Shown: piece by piece, positions 53,668 through 64,000 of the stretch
Layout: every line of letters starts with the position of its first letter
Position numbering within the stretch: position 1 is the stretch's first letter
NCBI GenBank assembly: GCA_014529385.2
Contig: CM043971.1
Coordinates: 27,568,769 to 27,632,768, forward strand
Direction: 5' to 3'
DNA from: Adiantum capillus-veneris
Lineage: Eukaryota; Streptophyta; Polypodiopsida; Polypodiales; Pteridaceae
DNA length: 64,000 nucleotides
Translations under genes and position numbers: made by a program
The notes under the pieces: generated by a model
Database searches by the model: none
The model's input: the letters and a program-made list of their open reading frames with translations, nothing else
What the model was told of the DNA's origin: nothing

Positions 53668-54214
53668 TGTCACGGCTAGGGACTTGCTACGCGCCGTGTG
53701 CGAGCCACAAAGGCTCCTAGCACACTGTCATACAACAGACAAGCTCACAAGGAAGAATGGTGTGTCACTCACCTTCCTGCGTAGTTGCGAATGAAGGATT
53801 CCCGTGCTGCGAAGAAGAGGGAGACGCCGCTACGCCGCGCTCAACCGCCTCGCCGCCGTCGTGCCGCCATAACGCTCGATCACACACACACTCTCATACT
53901 CTCTCTCACACGTACACACACACACACACAAGGAGATGGTGAAGGAGAAGGTGGAGATGGAGCAAGAGCGGCTTCTATTGCAAAATGAGAGAATGAGTAA
54001 AAATTAGGTTTAGTGGCTTTTATATGAGCTCACCCCATTCACACTTGGGCGCCCATACTTAGCCAACTAACTCCTTGAATATTCCAGTTAGAGTGCGCCT
54101 GTCATCGGCGATCACCCTTACCCTGTTCCTATTGGTCCGACAAGCCCGGTACCTGACTCTAAACAATACAACGTTTATAGATCATAAGGTGTCCGTGTGC
54201 CGTGAGGGTTAACA
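53668..54214 (-). repeat. Tat/Athila-type 5' LTR (547 bp)
   Basis: Partner of 42972-43515. It has an extra AGCAAGAGCGG-type 12-bp segment and a shorter (CA)n. Confidence 0.95.
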
Positions 54215-54232
54215 ACTATGAATGTTGTGTCA

Positions 54233-54262
54233 GGGTTTACACATTGCCCAATGTGTAAACCC
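54233..54262. repeat. 30-bp palindrome (14-bp arms)
   Basis: GGGTTTACACATTG, then CC, then CAATGTGTAAACCC: perfect arms with a 2-base centre. It lies 18 bp outside the 5' LTR of the gypsy. Confidence 0.9.
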
Positions 54263-54982
54263 TATAGTGGATTTTGGAGTTCATTTTTTGCAGATTATGT
54301 GTAACATGGGAATTACAGGTTATTTGAGTGACTACCTTCAAAGATGCTGCCTCCTACACTTTGTGTAGTAGATGGAGAAGCTACCACTTGTACTAAATTT
54401 CAGCTCACCTTCAAAGGATTTTCCTCCTTGGGAATATGTGGAGAATTGTGACTCAAGTGAGTGATATGGCATTCCCCACAGTATCATAAACCAATCGTTA
54501 TCCTTAATGTGGGTACAATATCTCATTCAAAGGTTGGCATTGCATTTGAAATAGGCACCGCCATTTTGAAAAGGTTCAGGTGGAGACCATATCATAATGA
54601 GGTTCTATGACTTACAAGGTTCATAATCATAACAAGAAGAGGGCCATCATTAGAATACTCATCGTAATAGTTACTTGTTTTTGCATAGTCTCCATGAGGG
54701 TAGGTTGGGCCATATTGTCCTCCTTCCTAATAGTTGCTTAATAGAACTAAGTCCCTACATACACTAACCTTATCATTTAGGAAAAAAACAACATATCTCA
54801 GGGCCCTAGCCCCGAGAAATGGTGGTTGGCCCTCTAAATCTCGGGTCGGTTGTGAGGAGCTCCTCCTTGTTGATGGACCACCCTATCCTTTGATAAGAGG
54901 CGGGTCAAATCTTCATCTAATTTTATTTAGAGCATGTGCTCAAAGAAGAAATTTTGAGCATCGTGATTCCCTATTTCCATAC
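54263..54982. other. No recognised feature
   Basis: Unique sequence between the palindrome and the right 275-bp direct repeat; no recognisable frame. Confidence 0.4.
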
Positions 54983-55257
54983 ATACATCACAACAAAGAA
55001 TACCACTTGCACCTTGAGCAACATTTGTACCTAGTTGGTAGATCCTTGTGTGGGATGGTTACCTACACAAATCTGAAAGGCATAAGCTCAAGGGTAGGGT
55101 GGTTGCTCAATTATGTAGTAGCTTGGTCCTCGAGTCTCATGGTGCATTCTCTACAAACTTGGTTCTCTATGGACTCTTAGTTGACATGATAGGAGGTTGC
55201 AATGAATCATTTCAAGGTCTCATCTACTAGGTGGATGACTCCATCTAGCCCACAACT
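54983..55257 (+). repeat. 275-bp direct repeat, right copy
   Basis: Near-identical to 42191-42465, and the same length to the base. A 60-codon frame inside both copies (MWDGYLHKSERHKL...) differs by one residue; it has no recognisable family. Confidence 0.85.
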
Positions 55258-57700
55258 GTACCCTGCGGACACTCAAGCTTGACAGACGACCTGCACACAA
55301 GCCCGACGCACAACTATTCCACCGAACTCCATCTGTTCGTGTCTAGCTGCTCCTGCACCGGCCTCCCTATCCCTCTCTATCTTGCGAGACCATTTGTGTA
55401 TATCTCTGCCCTCGACAGCACTTGCAGGCCTATGCACATCCAACAGACGTGCGAGAGTCACCCCCTATCCACATCCAACAGACGGGCGAGAGTCACCCCC
55501 TGACACTGTACTCATCGCCATGGGATTCAACATCAAAGAGTGTGTCTCTCTGTAGGCATGTGTGTGACAGACAGAGACAGAGAGAGAGAAATAGCCCTTC
55601 AGTGCGCGCGATGGGCGACTGGCAGAGAGAACAACAAAAAACCATACTCCGCCGCTCCCGCTCCTCATGCCATCTCTTGAACGTCCTTCGCTGACTTGCT
55701 GCAGCACTCCAGCTCCTGCTTGGAACGTCTGCTCTCTCTTACCCTCTCTCCTCCATGTGCTACGTTTCCCTCGTTTACCTTGCTAGAAATCACAGGATCC
55801 CCTTAGATTCCTATTAATATGACGTGCTTGCAAACATTGGGCACACATACTCAATGCTTCTTAGGAGTGAATATTGTTCAAGTCATCAAGACCTGAACAA
55901 ATCTCTCCGTACTCAAATTTACTCTCTTTGGTCTAGGGCAAGCTGATGTTTTTCTGATTCTAGTTGATGTCTAGCTATGAATGCGAGGCTGGCCTCCTTG
56001 TTTGGCCATTGTGGGGATGGTGTATCGTACCGAACGTCGTTGGGTTGGTGTATCCACTGATTCTTTTTGGCTCTCATGGCACGTCTTGTGCATGAGACTT
56101 CTATGTAATTTTTTGGGTTATGCAATATTCTTTTCACTAACCGTTTTAGGTGATTTTACTTAGTACTTGGAAGAAAATTTCCTTCGCAAATATATAACAT
56201 TGAAATCAGAATAGAAATTTTTCTTCATCTGTTGACAATATATGGAAAAATTGTCCCCAAGGCATCAATATAAAGTATTTTACATGAGACATAATATAAA
56301 GTATTTTACATGTGACATAAAAAATTAAAAGGTCTTACTAATGGCTTCAAAAAAATTAAAAGGTCTTAAAACTTAAAAGATTCCAAAAAATTCAAAAAAA
56401 CTTACGTTTAGTAATCCCACAGACAAAACCTACATAGCTGCCTCTCTCCGTTTTTGGGGGGGGGGGGGGGTACACTTTCACATCAGGGATGTTTTTTATG
56501 ATTGGCTTGAGCACTTTTCGACCATGAAGGTAATAATTTCAAGTTAATATTGAGAAAGCTCTAAAATAGCTCAAAGACAGAAATGTCTTTTGTTATATTT
56601 CGCAGATCATCAAGTTGGAGGGTACTTCAGATGCTTGCTGACGTGATGAGAACTCTCAAAGATCAGATATTTCGTACCATCAACCCATGCAGAGGTCTAT
56701 TCCCCCGACACGTGTCTCCTTGGCCTTACTCTTTGTTTGTAAAGCTTAGGCTTTCCCTTGCCCTGCTCTCTTCCCTTGCACCCCCATCCACCCACGACCT
56801 TCCCTCCCCCTCGGGATGACGCCCCCTGGTTCTTCCTCAGTATTTGCCCCATCCCGCCTCTGTGTGTGTGTAAATGTGTGTGTGTGAGAGAGAGAGAGCG
56901 AGAGCAACATCTGGTTGTCGCGGTGCAGCCTGTGCGAGAAAGAAAGAAAGACAGAGAGATATGTCAGGTTTGAAGAAAGACACAACAATTTCAATCCCAG
57001 CCTGTGTGCAAAGAGAGTGTATACAAAGCATCTGCGTCTTCTCATCAGAAGTCGATGCAGAGGTGATGCCGAACTGCCCTAACTGCTTCTCTATTGCCGC
57101 GATGGAAGCTGGCTGCTGCCTACTAGTCTGGTCCTTTGTTACCTGCTCCATCTGCGCCGTCTCTGTTACGACTGAGCATCTGCTTCGTCTTCGTCTTCTC
57201 CCTTCGTCTGCCATGGTGAGCACGCAACGTGGAATTAGGGCATACAAAGAGAGAGTGTATACAAAGCTCGGAGCCCACTACAGGGTGTATACAAAGCTCG
57301 GAGCCCACTACAGGGTTGTGTACATGAGAGAGAGAGAGAGAGAGATATCTGCAAGGCATGAGCCAAGATAGTATCTGGAGCTCCACGACTTTTCAGCTTC
57401 GCATTCATTTTTATGATTTCCTAACCTTTGCACCTTCAAATTGCAGTAAGGAATCTGTATGCTTTTCCACAAAAATACTTCTTTTTCTGAGATTGGGGAG
57501 ACCTAATCCGTCGATTGAACTTGCTTCATTAAGAATAATCAAAACATTAATTATTAAACTACATTAAATATCAACACCTTACCATTTCATAAATATTGTC
57601 TTCAAGACGTAAGATACTCTTAGGTTATAGTATGTCTTGGACACCTTTAAATTGAAGACGATCTTGTGCTACAACCTCCAACCTCCATTGGTGGAGGACC
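55258..57700. other. Intergenic patch with short tandem duplications; one GC-rich ORF
   Basis: A 35-bp unit (CACATCCAACAGACG...) is duplicated at 55435 and 55470, and an exact 30-bp unit (GTGTATACAAAGCTCGG...) at 57255-57314. A poly-G run lies at about 56456-56470. On the minus strand a frame from 57247 includes MADEGRRRRRSRCSVV and TSRQQPASIAAIEKQLGQFG, with retroelement-Gag-like character but no firm match. No intact gene. Confidence 0.4.
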
Positions 57701-57703
57701 TTC

Positions 57704-57990
57704 TTACGCTGAGTAGGCTAACATAAAATGTATCATGAATTGGATAATGGGGTGAAAATTTGAGCTTCTAGGTTGTTTCATTGATGGGTTTGAAATGGAC
57801 CATAGTATCACCGTGCAAACTAAGCATAATACTTTTGATGATTGGTTCACTCCTTGCAAACTTTTGCTTGTATTATGTCTCAAGAAAGCTTTGGAAAACT
57901 CGAGGAGTATCCCATCATCTTCTTTGAACTGAAGACTTCTTCTATGCTTATTTGCCACATCGGTTTTCTTTTGTTATGTAATGGTAGTCA
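57704..57990 (-). pseudogene. Fragment of chromovirus integrase C-terminus
   Basis: The minus strand encodes ANKHRRSLQFKEDDGILLEF and KAFLRHNTSKSLQG, then degenerate text. The lines correspond to ADKHRRALMFKENDWVLLKF and KARLRQTTGKNSTG in the gypsy at 61710-62669. It is an isolated, strongly decayed relative. Confidence 0.6.
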
Positions 57991-58184
57991 TTAGAAAATT
58001 TCGGAGGTCATTTGGAGGACCTTCTAAGAAAATAGATTTTTTGGCATTCTCTCTTAAAAAAATAGGTGTGGTAAAAGAAAAGGTATCCTCATACAATAGT
58101 TCACAAAGTGTACTTCCAAGTAGATTCTTGCGACAGAGTCATAATGATCGTGATGATTGAGGGAATGTCTCTTTTCAATTACAT

Positions 58185-59443
58185 TTGATGCACCTCGTCA
58201 TCTTGGATGGAGATTCTTCATTTCTTGCATTCAGCAGAAATGGTTTTCTCATTTTTCTTGCACTAAGAATTAATGGATCTCTTGCATTGAGCAATAATGG
58301 CTTTCTCGTCTTCCTTGCACTAATGGCCCAATCCTTCACACCCTCAAACCTCCTCACCAAACATCCTAAATTTCATCTACACATTGACTTGGATCCTTCA
58401 TATGCGCCTTTATGTAAGCGAAGCAAAACCAACATACATGTCATAGAAGCAGGAAAAGAGAGTCTCAGAACAAAGGGAACACAGCATGTAAACATTTGGA
58501 CACATGGATCCCTCTATCCTCTTAATCATAAGACTAATGACTCTCCTGGATTTACAAATCCTACTGGTATATTGACCTTTTCTGGTAATGGAGAGAATGG
58601 GTTTCTTGGATATTGCAAAGCTTTAGTTGGCCAAGCTGAAAATCATAGATGCATTCTTCATGCTCAAGCAAAGGAGATTCTACAACTCTCTGATTTGACC
58701 AAAAACTAATATTGTAGCACACAAACGAATTATAGGTCTTGCGAGAAAAGGTGTAGAGGTTACTAAAGAAAGATACGAGCTTGGGTGCTCATGTACGAAA
58801 GAAGAAACTACGAACTCTTCAAACCTTGAAGGTTGGATCTGGTGGTCTTAAAAAAAGAATCCAAGCATTGAGGTGAGGAGTTCAATCTTTCTTTGTATTG
58901 GATTGATTTATTTATGCTTTCTTTGTAGACATGCTAATCAATGTATTGGTTTGACTTATTTATGTTTTCTTTGTAGAAATGCTAATCAATGTACTGGTTT
59001 GACTTATTTATGCTTTCTTTCTAGACATGCTATCTACCGGAACAAGAAAAATATTGATCCCACAGTCAATGTAGGGAAGCAGTTAAAGCCCTTGATAAGC
59101 AGTAGTCTTGCAAAAGATATAATCCATGATAATAAGTTTAAGGTTTTACAGAGGGATGTCGTGGACCTATTTATATCTTAGAATGCAGTGCCTGCAAACA
59201 GAGATACAAGGCACACTTGACTCACTTGGCGTGAGCAAGAGAGGGTATTCAACTATTCAACAGTCTGTCGCCTCCATAATTATAAATAAGGGAATAAAAT
59301 TCAAGCTGCTACCGAAAATATCAAGTGTCTTGAAAGAGAGACTTCAGCTCAACAATGCACCGAACGACTTTCTTGGTTGTCCCTTTCATTTTCAAAGTAC
59401 TTACAAGGCCAAGTGTTGTGGGAACGAATCACACCACCTATAA
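58185..59443 (+). pseudogene. Decayed gene of unknown family with an intron
   Basis: Three frames read as one protein. The first (58185-58709) includes KFHLHIDLDPSYAPLCKRS and a C-terminal CILHAQAKEILQLSDLTKN. A second frame continues as IVAHKRIIGLARKGVEVTKERYELG and shifts to RKKKLRTLQTLKVGSGGLKKRIQAL. A donor (TTGAG|GTGAGG, 58873) and an acceptor at 59024 join this in frame to RHAIYRNKKNIDPTVNVGKQL and LAKDIIHDNKFKVLQRDVVDL. A later frame has LDSLGVSKRGYSTIQQSV and NKGIKFKLLPKISSVLKERL. I do not recognise the family; it may be a host gene relic or a transposon protein. Confidence 0.4.
58873..59024 (+). repeat. Intron with triplicated 48-bp 3' splice-site unit
   Basis: CTTTGTAGACATGCTAATCA recurs at 58921, 58969 and 59017 (the last as CTTTCTAGACATGC), exactly 48 bp apart. 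Each unit contains a branch-point-like CTAAT, a pyrimidine tract and an AG. The coding sequence joins best at the third AG. Confidence 0.65.
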
Positions 59444-59720
59444 AGCGCATGCAACACTACTTAGATCAACATAATCTCAATCGAGGACACAGATGACACG
59501 ATCGACCCACGAAGAAAATCTCTTTAGCTTGTCAGGCTGAGACCATCCCACACATACAACACTCTAGAAGGCTAACTAAACCACAATCAAGAATCTCACT
59601 GCTCTTAACTACACCACCCAACCCACATACACACAAACAGAAGGAAACTCACCAAATCATACCAAAATTGTATGAAACTTAAGGAACACCAGCCCCTCAC
59701 TAGGATACACCTGTCCCAAA
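59440..59720 (+). repeat. Dispersed repeat related to 22060-22440
   Basis: It shares GATGACACGA, TAGCTTGTCAGGCTGAGACCA and the CTCACTAGGATACA end with the copy at 22060-22440. Non-coding. Confidence 0.5.
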
Positions 59721-59890
59721 GTGTAATGGAATTGGCCTATTTAACTTGAGAGTAGCGGAAATTAATGAGAGTACTTTGAGAAATGACTTTGTGAGCATAG
59801 CGGGTGAGCATAATTGAAGATATCAACATAATCATAGCAATTAGTTAACTTGGCATTAACAATACTTTTGCAAGAGAGAGAATTTAGACA

Positions 59891-61350
59891 TGACAACAAT
59901 TGAGGACCGGATTTATGTGGAGCTGGTCCCCCCTCCAATAGGAATTTGTATTATGATTTCTCCCATTAAGAGAGATTTATTACAATACAATCTTTGTGTT
60001 CCTTGTGACCTAAGTGATGCAATGAATATGGAAAGCTTAATGCATCACAAGCATAACATAAACTTGAAGAAAGCTTTAACTATCCCAAGCCTCAGTCCCA
60101 AGACCTCAAACACCTTCGAAGGTGGAGAGAGCTAGCAGGGAATGAGGGTAGGGAACAGGGAGAAGAAACATTTCGTAGGAGAAAGAATTAGTTCCTCACT
60201 TATCATAACTCTTGTTGCTAGCATACATAATAGCATAGTAATGAATAAGAAGGAGATGGCAAGCTGAAGCATTGAAGCATGGCTCTTGGTTGGATTTGCA
60301 CTCCATAGCCAAGAGTGTTGGTGTAGTCTCTCAACCTCTACTTGCTTGGAGAAGGAGAGGGAGCTCTTGCACTTTTCATAGCACACAATGAGAGTGTTTG
60401 TGAGTGTGTGTGTGGGTGAGTATACCCCCTAAGCAACCCCCTATCTTGCTTGGGTCGACCCCCCCTTGTAGCTCATGCTTGAAGCTCATTGGACCCCTCC
60501 AGGCCTAGCCAATCAGCAGGAGGCATTACAAGCAGCAAGGGTAGCCTTGAGACAACTGCCCCCCTTTCCCCTTTGAGAGAGAGGGCTAGATAAATTCTAA
60601 ATCAATTAATTAAATCTCCTAAATTATTATTGGACCCCTTGGGTCGTCAACCAATAGGCTTCAGGCACACCATGAGGGCAACATGAGGAGGAACTTGACA
60701 AGTGTCCCTTTTGCTTTCTTCGTACCATGCATGCCTTGTGTGAGTGTGTGGGTGTTCTCTCTCACCCCCCCTCATGTAGGGCTCGCCCCCTTCTTGTAGG
60801 GATTGAATCTTTGACTTTTTGACACCTCAAGCCCCTCAATGCATAGGCCTAGTTCCCACCACAAGCTTGGCTCTTAAGCACTTTAAGCTTGGGCTAGGTT
60901 CTCACCTCAAGTGAAACCCTAGCATCTAAATCATGTCAAGCACCTCAAGCATCTCAATCATTAAGCACCTCAAGCATCTCAAGCACCTCAATCATCAAGC
61001 ACCTCAAGAACCTTAGTCATCAAGCATGACAAGCAGAACAAGCATCTCGAGCTGGGTCGGGTTCCTGCGCCTCAAGCTCAACCCTAGCTTACCTAAGGTC
61101 AAAGGACTTTTACACACATTATTGGAGGTCTTCAATGAATCTAACCCTAAGGTCTTATGCTCCATTTTTAGCCTTGCTCTTTGATAGACCATCTCTCATT
61201 TGGGCCCCTTTACCATTGGCCCCGTATTGAGATAGATCTATAAGCACATGTCTATATCTTAACACTTGTTCCCATTTATTCGCCCACATTAAGTGATCAA
61301 TTTAATATGAGAAAATCATTTGGGTTGGCTAGATATTAGATTTTATGACA
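59891..61350 (-). repeat. Probable 3' LTR of the 3'-terminal chromovirus
   Basis: On the minus strand it starts TGTCATAAAATC at 61350, directly after a purine tract (AAGAGAGAGGTAA), and may end at ...CAATTGTTGTCA (59891). An AATAAA lies near the end. The 5' LTR is outside the window, so the border at 59891 is a guess from the TG...CA rule. Confidence 0.5.
60930..61060 (+). repeat. Minisatellite CAAGCACCTCAAGCATCT
   Basis: Imperfect repeats of CAAGCACCTCAAGCATCT and CAATCATTAAGCACCT of about 9-18 bp inside the putative LTR. Confidence 0.75.
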
Positions 61351-61709
61351 TTACCTCTCTCTTGAAATCATAGTCGTCCTCGACTATGAGTTAGAAGAGA
61401 TAAAGCCTTAGTCATTAGTCAATTTTACTTAGCGGGTAGAGGATCCCTTTTTGCCCTACGACATCTTTCCAAGATGGATGACTAATCCATTTGGTGCTTG
61501 GGAGACATAGCTACCGCAAGCATGTATGCTCTTTAGTCCATTTCATTCTCCCAAAGTAGAGTGACAAATTCTACTTGGCGTTTGAGAGACGTCGTCATCA
61601 CAAACATGATTTTAAGCATGCATACGAGTTAAATTTGTGCAGAATTAAAAAGAGAACTAGTCTTATAAGACAAAATCATGAGTTATTTAAAAGAAATTTG
61701 TACATTTTC

Positions 61710-62669
61710 TTACTCTAATGTAGCATTGTAAGCATTGACAAGGTTCATACTATCCTTAAGCTGTATTCCTTGCATCCATCTAGCATCTTCAAAAGGATAA
61801 TTTTTGAACTTAATAAGATATCGTCGGATAATCTTACCATGTCGTAGTACCTTGTCTTCATGCTGAAGGATAGCTTCGGGTTGTAGCACCTCTTCTTCGT
61901 CTTCAACTTCGGGAGGGTCTTCAATAATTGGTTCAGCTGGTGGCTCTTCTTTGTAAAGCTTAAGTAGGCTTACATGAAAGGCATTGTGTATGAGCCAATG
62001 GTTGGGCAACTTGAGTTGATAATCCGTCTCATTGATGGGCTTCAAGATTTGGAAAGGACCATAGTATCTTTTTGCTAGTTTAGCATAATACTTTTGATGG
62101 CCCGTAGAATTTTTGCCCGTCGTTTGCCTTAATCTAGCCTTAGGAAACTTGAGTAAGACCCAGTCATTTTCTTTGAACATTAAGGCTCTTCTATGCTTAT
62201 CAGCAACAACGTTTTTCCTTTGTTGAGAGATGAATATAGCCTCCTTAATCTTTTGAAAATATTCTTGTAGGTCACGGCTATACTCATCGGCGGCAAAGAT
62301 CTTCCCATGTACTTTGAGTAGCAAGGGACTTTTAGGTCTTCCCTCAATGATCTCAAAAGGTGTTTTTCCTATAGAAGTATGTACAATATTATTGTAGGCA
62401 TACTCTACAAGAGGTAGGTACTTTTCCCATTGTGAGCGTTGATATACTTCGGTAACATAAGTCTCGAGTAGATCGAGTATCATAAGATTGGATATCTCAC
62501 TTTGGCCATCCGTTTGTGGGTGATAGGCCGAAGAGAAATTCAATCTTCTTCCTAGATTTTCAAAGAGACCTTTCCAAAAATTACTGGTCATTCTAGGATC
62601 TCTATCTGACACGATGGATGTGGGTAATCCATGGTGCTTAAAAATATGAGATATGAAGAGAGTTGCCAT
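61710..62669 (-). CDS. Chromovirus integrase C-terminal half with chromodomain
   Basis: The 319-codon open frame contains the second catalytic Asp (IVSDRDPRMTSNFW) and the Glu (AYHPQTDGQSEISN), then PLVEYAYNNIVHTSIGKTPFE. The GPF/Y module reads AKRYYGPFQILKPINETDYQLKLP and IHNAFHVSLLKLY. The chromodomain follows: VLRHGKIIRRYLIKFKNYPFEDARW. The first catalytic Asp lies in another frame upstream (62718-62800). About 360 bp separate its stop from the putative LTR. Confidence 0.85.
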   Translation of the reverse strand: MATLFISHIFKHHGLPTSIVSDRDPRMTSNFWKGLFENLGRRLNFSSAYHPQTDGQSEISNLMILDLLETYVTEVYQRSQWEKYLPLVEYAYNNIVHTSIGKTPFEIIEGRPKSPLLLKVHGKIFAADEYSRDLQEYFQKIKEAIFISQQRKNVVADKHRRALMFKENDWVLLKFPKARLRQTTGKNSTGHQKYYAKLAKRYYGPFQILKPINETDYQLKLPNHWLIHNAFHVSLLKLYKEEPPAEPIIEDPPEVEDEEEVLQPEAILQHEDKVLRHGKIIRRYLIKFKNYPFEDARWMQGIQLKDSMNLVNAYNATLE

Positions 62670-62679
62670 TTGATGTGCC

Positions 62680-63647
62680 TTAATAGTCTTTTTGACAGGA
62701 AAAAATATGCTTGCTTGCTAAACCTGTCGACTATTGTCCATATTCTTGTATTTCCATGGATAGACTTGGGTAATCCAAAAGATAAAATCCATGGATATAC
62801 TCTCCCATGGTGAATTTGGGATAGGCAATGGCTTGAGTAATCCAGGTTGCTTCCCTCTATCATACTTGGTCTTTGGGCATACTACACATTTTGAAACATA
62901 CTCTTGTATGTCCACTTTCATGGTAGGCCAATAGAAGTACGTCTCTACTCCTTGGAGAGTAGGTTGAATACCTCTATGCCCCGCATATGGAGGAGCATGG
63001 GATTCATACATAACTTTCTCATGAAGGGAATGGGTAACACATAGCCTATTGCCGTGGAGAAGATAACCATCCTGCAAGGTGAATGGTTCCTCTTTCTTCC
63101 CCAAAGCAAGGGCTGACATTATGTCTCTAAAGTCAAGGTCAGTAGCATACTCATCTATCATAGAGGATAGATCATTGTGAGTAGCTATAGACACCGCATT
63201 AACTTTTGGTTGTCGTGAAAGTGCATCCGCCACTTGGTTGTGCTTACCAGCTATGTGAGCAATATTGAAATTAAATTGCGAAAGAAAATTTTCCCACCTC
63301 ATTTGTTTCTCGGAAAGCTTGGTTTGCGTCATGAAATACTTGAGACTTTGGTGGTTGGTCCGTAGGATAAATAGAGTCCCCAATAGGTAGTGCTTCCATG
63401 TGTCTAGGGCATGTAGAACAGCTAAAAGCTCTTTCTCATAAATGCCCAAGACTTGTTCATCAGTATTGAACCTTCGGCTCTCATATGCTATGGCATTCCC
63501 TTCTTGAAGCAAAACTGCTCCAAGGCAATCACCACAAGAATCACATTGGACCTCGGGCATGCCCTTCTTGAAGCAAAACTGCTCCAAGGCAATCACCACA
63601 AGAATCACATTGGACCTCAAATGGCTTTGAGAGATCCGGAAGCACAA
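62680..63647 (-). pseudogene. Chromovirus RNase H and integrase N-terminal half
   Basis: RNase H: VQCDSCGDCLGAVLLQEG, AYESRRFNTDEQ, EKELLAVLHALDTWKHYL and ILRTNHQSLKYF, where the usual Asp-His is Asn-His, a likely loss of a catalytic Asp. The integrase zinc region is HAPPYAGHRGIQPTL ... CVVCPKTKY, with the first catalytic Asp in SMDFI. A frameshift follows in the SMDFI-WITQVYP region. A 64-bp tandem duplication (CCCTTCTTGAAGCAAAAC at 63498 and 63562) repeats the RNase H start and shifts the frame. Confidence 0.8.
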
Positions 63648-63697
63648 GGACTGGTTGGGAAGTAAGCTTAATTCTCTTTGAGCTTTTCAAAATCTTT

Positions 63698-63997
63698 TTA
63701 CTCCTTAGTAGTCCATACATACTTAACATTCTTCTTAGTTAAGTCGTGTAGTGGTCCTGCTACTTGAGAGAATTTTGCTATGAAGCTTCTATAGTATGTG
63801 CACATACCAATAAAGCTTCTTAGCTCATGTAGATTTCTTGGGTTAGGCCATGATTTTATTACCTCTAACTTTGATGGATCCATACAGATACCATCGTGAG
63901 AGATAATATGACCTAGGTATTGACTCTCTTGAAGGAAGAATTCACTTTTCTTTTGATTGAGGAAAAGCTTGTTCTCCCTCAATGCTTGAAAAATCAC
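63698..63997 (-). pseudogene. Chromovirus reverse transcriptase thumb (cut by window edge)
   Basis: It reads LRENKLFLNQKKSEFFL, YLGHIISHDGICMDPSKLEVIKSWPNP, LHELRSFIGMCTYYRSFI and PLHDLTKKNVKYVW, the RT end and RT-RNase H connection. The rest of the element lies beyond 64000. Confidence 0.85.
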
Positions 63998-64000
63998 TTG

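Larger units (their letters stand above)
42972..54214 (-). mobile_element. Complete Ty3/gypsy element of Athila/Tat type, 11.2 kb
   Basis: The LTRs are 42972-43515 and 53668-54214, the primer-binding site is at 53647-53663, the polypurine tract is at 43516-43528, and a full gag-pro-RT-RNase H-integrase order runs on the minus strand. The pentamers outside the LTRs are ACAAT and ACTAT, a target duplication with one mismatch. There is no chromodomain. The LTRs differ mainly by a 12-bp indel and scattered substitutions, so it is younger-looking than its gypsy neighbours. The polyprotein is interrupted by single TGA stops at 51652, 49034 and 46125 and by frame changes near 50870 and 47750. Confidence 0.95.

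Noticed and set aside
42191-55257. The 275-bp direct repeats as the LTRs of an outer retrotransposon
   Set aside because: No TG...CA ends, no primer-binding site or polypurine tract beside them, and no matching target duplications.

Overview
This window is plant nuclear DNA made almost entirely of transposable elements and simple repeats; I find no intact host gene. The evidence for a land plant is a set of plant-type elements: CACTA elements with tnp2 transposase, DUF4218-like and DUF4216-like parts; Ty3/gypsy chromoviruses; a Ty3/gypsy element of Athila/Tat type with the usual TGGCGCC primer-binding site; Ty1/copia; and LINEs. The low gene density, the very long (GA)n/(GT)n tracts and the LINE and gypsy wording suggest a large, repeat-rich genome, possibly a fern or another non-seed plant. 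That lineage guess is weak.

Layout. 1-711: leader and possible gag start of an unknown retroelement. 712-12736: two CACTA elements head to head (copy A on minus, copy B on plus), with matching CACTA termini at both outer ends and a LINE fragment between them. Copy B carries a 1.3 kb insertion with perfect 14-bp terminal inverted repeats at a duplicated TTAA; copy A supplies the empty site. 12737-14375: AT-rich CCATGG-type tandem repeat, followed by a decayed copia integrase/RT (14376-16365). 16366-31565: a patchwork of short copia-type LTRs (120-160 bp), tandem arrays (43-bp and 102-bp units), a second copy of the AT-rich repeat, an unknown 233-codon reading frame, and a cluster of four identical 16-bp palindromes. 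29691-32600: third CACTA copy (C, minus). 32601-39230: complete gypsy chromovirus with 5-bp target duplication GTTAG, inserted in copy C's (GA)n tract. 39236-41285: two LINE 3' ends in tandem, joined by (TC)n tracts. 41286-42218: gypsy gag fragment with a 76-bp-arm foldback. 42972-54214: complete 11.2 kb Tat/Athila-type gypsy. 55258-59720: fragments, including a decayed unknown gene with a triplicated 3' splice site. 59891-63997: 3' LTR and pol of another chromovirus, cut by the window edge.

The elements are nested. The (GA)n tract next to copy C holds a gypsy and abuts LINEs, and the TTAA element sits inside CACTA copy B. All coding regions are broken. Most stops in the retroelements are single C-to-T (or G-to-A) changes from the expected codon, as expected for old methylated repeats.
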